Assembly (NCBI RefSeq): GCF_013178945.1
Contig: NZ_JABFDM010000015.1
Location: forward strand, 1-64,000
Source: Bradyrhizobium aeschynomenes
GTDB taxonomy: Bacteria > Pseudomonadota > Alphaproteobacteria > Rhizobiales > Xanthobacteraceae
Length of the DNA stretch: 64,000 nucleotides
Direction of reading: 5' to 3'
In this document: in pieces, positions 60,618-64,000 of the stretch
Layout of the letters: every line of letters begins with the position of its first letter
How positions within the stretch are numbered: position 1 is the stretch's first letter
The notes under the pieces: model-generated
What the model was told of the DNA's origin: nothing
What the model saw: the letters and a program-made list of their open reading frames with translations, nothing else
Database searches by the model: none
Program-made: the position numbers and the translations under genes

Positions 60618-62249
60618 TTGGGGGCAAGGATCACCTTTATCACCGCAGCCCTGGCGGCGGTGATCACGCTGGCCGCGACCTCCGCGGGACGCGCGGCCGA
60701 CTCCTTCGCCACGCCTGCCATCTCGCTTCAGCGCGCCGACTGGCGCGCGGCGCTCGACCAGCTTCGTTCCGAGCTCACGACGGCACCTGACGTCGCAGCC
60801 GATGTCGCGCTGTCGGCGCGCCGGCGCGACGTCAGCAGCGATGACCCGCGCCGACGGCCCGCTTTGGTCCAGCTCAACGGCGTGACCTCGACCGTCTTCA
60901 CGGGGATCGGACGCAGTCCGGTCCCCGTTTTGCTGCCGCTCGACACGTCGGCCTATCTGAGCGCGCGCCGGCGCGGCGCGGTCGATCCGCAGACCCTGCC
61001 GCGCTACCAGGCCGACTTCCAGGCCGACCTGTTCGATGCCGGCCCCTCCGGCTACGACGCCGTGTTCTCGCTTGCACCGGAGGTGACCGCGGGCCTGCCG
61101 TCGCGGATCTTCGCCAAGCCGGTCGAGGTCCAGATCACCGGCTCGCTCATCACCTACGACATCGCCGATCCCGCCGGCGGCAAGGGCGAGGGCGTGAAGG
61201 CGCTGTCGGCGCAATATCCCGACCTGCGCCGCTTCATCCGCGAGGGCTATGTCCGCTACGCCTTCACCCGCTTCGGCGTGCCCTATGTGGTCTCGATCCA
61301 GTGCCTCGACAGCGCACCGCGGCCGAAGCGCCTCGCGTGCCGCGAGGCGTATCCGATCGCCGAGCGCTTTCTGAGGGCGCTGCGCGTCGCCGGCGGCCAA
61401 CCGTCGCGCAACGCACCGGAGATCACGCCGATCGCCGCCGAGCGGCCGTCGGCCTCCGATGCCGACTTCACCTATCGTCCGGTCGGCGACATCGTCGTCA
61501 ACTCGGGTGCGCGCGGCCAGGGCGGCCGCGCCGATCCGACCGCCTATTCCCAGATCCGCTATCCGCTCGACGCGCCGGCCTATGTGCATTCGCAATCGTT
61601 CGGCCGCCGCCGCACCAGCGACAAGTTCGACCAGCCCTGGAGCCAATATCCCTGGCGCGACAATTTCTGCGAAACCCGCGACTTCAACGTCGGCCAGTGC
61701 GCCAGCGGGTTAGGCCACCAGGGCCAGGATCTCCGGCCCGGCGCATGTCCGGTCCGCCGCGACGGTCCCGACGGCTGCGATCCGTGGCGGCAGCGCGTGC
61801 TCGCGGTGCGCGACGGCGTGGTGATCCGGAGCGCCAGGCAACAGGGCGCCATCATCCAGGTCAATAGCGGCACCGAGCACGTCCGCTTCCGCTACATGCA
61901 CATGAACCCGGCCGCGATGGACAAAGACGGCCTGCTCAACGGCCGCAGACTTCGCGAGGGCGAGCCGATCGGCGTGGTGTCGAACTATCTCGACCATCCC
62001 AACGGCACCACGCGGCATCTGCATTTCGACGTCCAGCTGTTCACGCGCGACGGCTGGATCTGGGTCAATCCCTACATGACCCTGATCGCGGCCTATGAGC
62101 GTCTGATCGGCGGCCGCGGCCGCGAGGTCGGGGTGGAGATCGCGGCAACGCCGCCCCCGGCGACGACCGGGGCACTGGGAACGCCGGCACTAGACTCTTC
62201 GCCGCTCGGCCCGGCCGCCGATGCCGCTGCAGGGCGCGATCGGAACTGA
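60618..62249 (+). CDS. M23-family metallopeptidase
   Basis: This 543-residue exported protein has a signal peptide (FITAALAAVITLAATSAGRA). A long N-terminal region (about 30-340) of unknown fold and a C-terminal LytM/M23 domain follow. Zinc ligands appear as H367xxxD371 in GLGHQGQDLRP and H467xH469 in TRHLHFDVQLF. It probably cleaves peptidoglycan cross-bridges or acts as a regulator of amidases. The start appears to be TTG 60618, because the signal peptide begins directly after it. A disordered Pro/Ala/Thr tail ends the protein. Confidence 0.9.
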   Translation: MGARITFITAALAAVITLAATSAGRAADSFATPAISLQRADWRAALDQLRSELTTAPDVAADVALSARRRDVSSDDPRRRPALVQLNGVTSTVFTGIGRSPVPVLLPLDTSAYLSARRRGAVDPQTLPRYQADFQADLFDAGPSGYDAVFSLAPEVTAGLPSRIFAKPVEVQITGSLITYDIADPAGGKGEGVKALSAQYPDLRRFIREGYVRYAFTRFGVPYVVSIQCLDSAPRPKRLACREAYPIAERFLRALRVAGGQPSRNAPEITPIAAERPSASDADFTYRPVGDIVVNSGARGQGGRADPTAYSQIRYPLDAPAYVHSQSFGRRRTSDKFDQPWSQYPWRDNFCETRDFNVGQCASGLGHQGQDLRPGACPVRRDGPDGCDPWRQRVLAVRDGVVIRSARQQGAIIQVNSGTEHVRFRYMHMNPAAMDKDGLLNGRRLREGEPIGVVSNYLDHPNGTTRHLHFDVQLFTRDGWIWVNPYMTLIAAYERLIGGRGREVGVEIAATPPPATTGALGTPALDSSPLGPAADAAAGRDRN

Positions 62250-62324
62250 ACGCAGCCGCGGCGGCGCGACGTGCCGGAACCGACCTCCACCGCTGCGGGT
62301 TAGCTGCCAGACGGAGGATGACGG

Positions 62325-62588
62325 ATGACCACGAGCACGCTTGATCGCAGGACCGGATTGGCGCTGATGTCGGCGGCCATCGCGCTGGCATGCGTCGGCG
62401 CGCTCACCATGCTGGTGCGCGACCGCTGGCATCCGCCGGAGATCAAATCCGCCGAGGCGGCCCGACACTCGATGACCGGCGAAGTCGCCCGCGCCGCCGG
62501 CGCCCGCGTGATGCCGACCGACCCACGCCTCGCCGTGGAGCCGAAGCCCGAAGGGCCCAAACGCGCGCAGCCGGCCAATCCGTTCTGA
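62325..62588 (+). CDS. Small membrane-anchored protein, 87 aa
   Basis: One N-terminal span (GLALMSAAIALACVGALTML) is followed by a hydrophilic tail, RDRWHPPEIKSAEAARHSM then a Pro/Lys-rich end. GGAGG lies seven bases before ATG 62325. The orientation suggests that the tail is periplasmic. I recognise no family. It is 75 bases behind the M23 peptidase in the same direction and could be co-expressed. Confidence 0.7.
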   Translation: MTTSTLDRRTGLALMSAAIALACVGALTMLVRDRWHPPEIKSAEAARHSMTGEVARAAGARVMPTDPRLAVEPKPEGPKRAQPANPF

Positions 62589-62664
62589 GAGCACGAGTCC
62601 CCCGCCGGGGAGCGCGACGCCGTCAGCCGTCTCGCAGCCCGCAACCTGAAGCCATCGTCACGAC

Positions 62665-62847
62665 TCAAGCCGACCACTTGTCCTCTTCTCGCCGGTGTTC
62701 CTCGGCGTTGAGGCGCTCGGCGATCTCATGTGCCATCGCCGCGTCCTTCGTCGTGGCGATCGGCTTGCCATTCTGGCACCGCACCCGCTCCTTGTCGGCC
62801 TCGAGCGGAAAATCGTCCGGCTTGAGCGGATCGTTCGCGTCGGTCAT
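62665..62847 (-). CDS. Small conserved-looking hypothetical protein, 60 aa
   Basis: It begins MTDANDPLKPDDFPLEADKE and continues RVRCQNGKPIATTKDAAMAH with a charged helical tail (EIAERLNAEEHRREEDK). GAGGAGG is upstream of ATG 62847. The composition and pattern (NGKPIA then AxAxEIAxRLN) resemble small rhizobial proteins I have seen, without a known role. No membrane segment. Confidence 0.72.
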   Translation of the reverse strand: MTDANDPLKPDDFPLEADKERVRCQNGKPIATTKDAAMAHEIAERLNAEEHRREEDKWSA

Positions 62848-62904
62848 ATGCGCCTCCTCGTTTAAAGGCACAACTCGCATCGCTTTGTCACGGTTCCCGA
62901 CGAC

Positions 62905-63375
62905 TCAGGAGGCCGCGCGCGCCGGCCGCTCAGCCGGGGTCCAGCGGAACGCGACGCCATAGCGGTTCCAGAGGTTGATGACGCCGATCGCCGAGGTCAG
63001 GAACACGAGCTCCGCTTCGGAGAATTCCGCGCGCGCCAGCGCATAGACCTCGTCGCTCACGCCGCCCTCCAGCCTGGTGAGCGCCTCGGTGAAGGCCAGC
63101 GCCGCGCGCTCGCGCGCCGTGAACTGTGGCGCCTCGCGCCAGACCACGACCAGGTTGATCTTGTCGGCGGACAGGCCGAGCTTCTCGGCCAGCAGCACGT
63201 GGTGCTGCACGCAGAACGCACAGCCGTTGATCTGCGAGGCCCGGATCTTGACGAGCTCCAGCAGCTGCTTGTCGAGGCCGGCCTTGGCCGCCTGCTGGCT
63301 GACGGCGAGAATGGCGTCGTAGAGCTCGGGCGCCAAGCTCCTGAAATCGGTGTACTCGCTGCGGGCATGTGACAT
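62905..63375 (-). CDS. AhpD-like/carboxymuconolactone decarboxylase-family protein
   Basis: This 156-residue all-helical protein has the AhpD-type peroxidase motif: CAFCVQHH with Cys52, Cys55 and His59, preceded by KQLLELVKIRASQING. The CxxC pair is redox-active, and family members reduce peroxides or peroxiredoxins. It is divergent from a MarR regulator, with a TTATCA/TGATAA operator between them, an arrangement typical of oxidant-induced systems. Confidence 0.93.
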   Translation of the reverse strand: MSHARSEYTDFRSLAPELYDAILAVSQQAAKAGLDKQLLELVKIRASQINGCAFCVQHHVLLAEKLGLSADKINLVVVWREAPQFTARERAALAFTEALTRLEGGVSDEVYALARAEFSEAELVFLTSAIGVINLWNRYGVAFRWTPAERPARAAS

Positions 63376-63390
63376 GTTCTGTCTCTCATG

Positions 63391-63408
63391 TTATCATAGG
63401 TCTGATAA
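63391..63408. promoter_or_regulatory. Candidate MarR operator
   Basis: TTATCA (63391-63396) and TGATAA (63403-63408) are exact inverted repeats with a six-base gap, and a further TTATCA follows at 63410. It lies in the 53-base gap between the divergent AhpD-like and MarR genes. Confidence 0.7.
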
Positions 63409-63428
63409 CTTATCAGGGCTCTGAATAT

Positions 63429-63956
63429 ATGCGCAAGGCACGGATGTTGACGTCCTCGCGATCGCCTCGAAAGCCTCGCCCCGCGCGCCGTAAGGCAGCC
63501 GTCCGCCCGCCTCTCCCGGGCGAAGGCAAGCGCGGCGAGGACGGTCACCTCGCTTATCTGCTGCGCCAGGCGCAGGCGGCGGCGCGGCTCTCGCTGGACC
63601 GTGCGCTCACGGCGACCGGTCTCACCCATCCGCAATTCGTGGTGCTGACGATGCTGAAGGCCTATCCCGGCCTGTCCGGCGCCGACTGCGCCCGCGTCGC
63701 GCTGCTGACGCCGCAGACCGTGAACGTGATCATCGGCAACCTCGAACGCTACGGCGCCATTCGGAGCACGCCGCACCCAATCCATGGCCGCGTGCTGCAA
63801 TGGAGCCTGACCCGCCGCGGCATCGCACTGCTGACCAGGGCGCGACGGCAGGCCATGGCGCTGGAGCGCAGGCTCGCGGGCGGTCTCGGCGAGCGGGACC
63901 TCGCGACCATCCGCCGCTGGCTGGCGCGCGTCGCCGTGGAGCTCCACGAGGCGTAA
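63429..63956 (+). CDS. MarR family regulator
   Basis: This protein of about 175 residues has a winged helix-turn-helix of MarR type: AQAAARLSLDRALTATGLTH, QFVVLTMLKAYPGLSGADC, then ARVALLTPQTVNVIIGNLER and the wing SRxxHxxxGRVLQWSLTRRG equivalent (STPHPIHGRVLQWSLT). A basic disordered stretch of about 35 residues precedes it. The start could be ATG 63429 or 63444. It is divergent from the AhpD-like gene across the TTATCA operator, so autoregulation and control of that peroxidase are likely. Confidence 0.9.
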   Translation: MRKARMLTSSRSPRKPRPARRKAAVRPPLPGEGKRGEDGHLAYLLRQAQAAARLSLDRALTATGLTHPQFVVLTMLKAYPGLSGADCARVALLTPQTVNVIIGNLERYGAIRSTPHPIHGRVLQWSLTRRGIALLTRARRQAMALERRLAGGLGERDLATIRRWLARVAVELHEA

Positions 63957-64000
63957 AGGTTCCGGCCCGCTTGAGGGCTTTGCCGCCGGCCCGCATCAGC

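Overview
The window is high-GC, densely coded alphaproteobacterial chromosome, most likely Bradyrhizobium or a close relative. The support is gene content (a 5-aminolevulinate synthase of the glycine/succinyl-CoA type, HdeD, OpgC, MXKDX and DUF6481 proteins, a complex I NDUFS4-type subunit), FixK/FNR-type boxes, and rhizobial-looking palindromic repeats. The species cannot be fixed from the sequence alone. I see no phage, integrase, IS transposase, CRISPR array or rRNA operon.

Layout. 0-10.6 kb: a catalytically degenerate HtrA-like protein and LuxR regulator, prfC, a PiT phosphate transporter with its DUF47 partner, and a complete branched-chain amino acid ABC operon (livG-F-binding protein-H-M). 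10.7-22 kb is a plastic region: remnants of a SNF2 helicase, a patatin and a second nuoB lie among small orphan genes, a GST/MpaB-type oxygenase pair and an Acg-like nitroreductase. Its centre is a Ro60 (TROVE + vWA) gene preceded by two tandem Y RNAs, each folding as a circularly permuted tRNA (16014-16435), with an RNase Z family gene facing it. 22-27 kb: response regulator, FixK-boxed truncated haemoglobin, NUDIX and small secreted or coiled-coil proteins. 27-30 kb: a DctPQM TRAP transporter. 30-36 kb: a leucine-catabolism block (HMG-CoA lyase, two carboxylase subunits) with a divergent TetR and an Lrp regulator. 36-43.7 kb: OpgC-like membrane protein, a MacB-type export trio, tRNA-Pro, a double cold-shock protein and a sirtuin. 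44-50 kb: HU, glyoxalase, GST, PilZ, tRNA-Glu and a Rieske ferredoxin. 50-56 kb: hemerythrin, hemA, a cysteine-synthase-like enzyme, PrsW and HdeD. 56-57.4 kb: aroG behind a textbook attenuator with an aromatic-rich leader peptide. 57.7-60.6 kb: epmB-epmA facing efp, i.e. the elongation factor P lysylation module. 60.6-64 kb: M23 peptidase, small proteins, and an AhpD-like protein with a divergent MarR.

How the genes fit together. Three promoters (nitroreductase, truncated haemoglobin, hemA) carry FixK/FNR-like boxes, which suggests a shared low-oxygen response. The strongest candidate for a poorly described system is the Ro60/permuted-tRNA Y RNA locus: base-paired arms in the two RNA copies covary, an extra downstream strand complements each RNA, there is a truncated third copy, and the usual RtcB/RtcA partners are absent while an RNase Z homologue sits next door.
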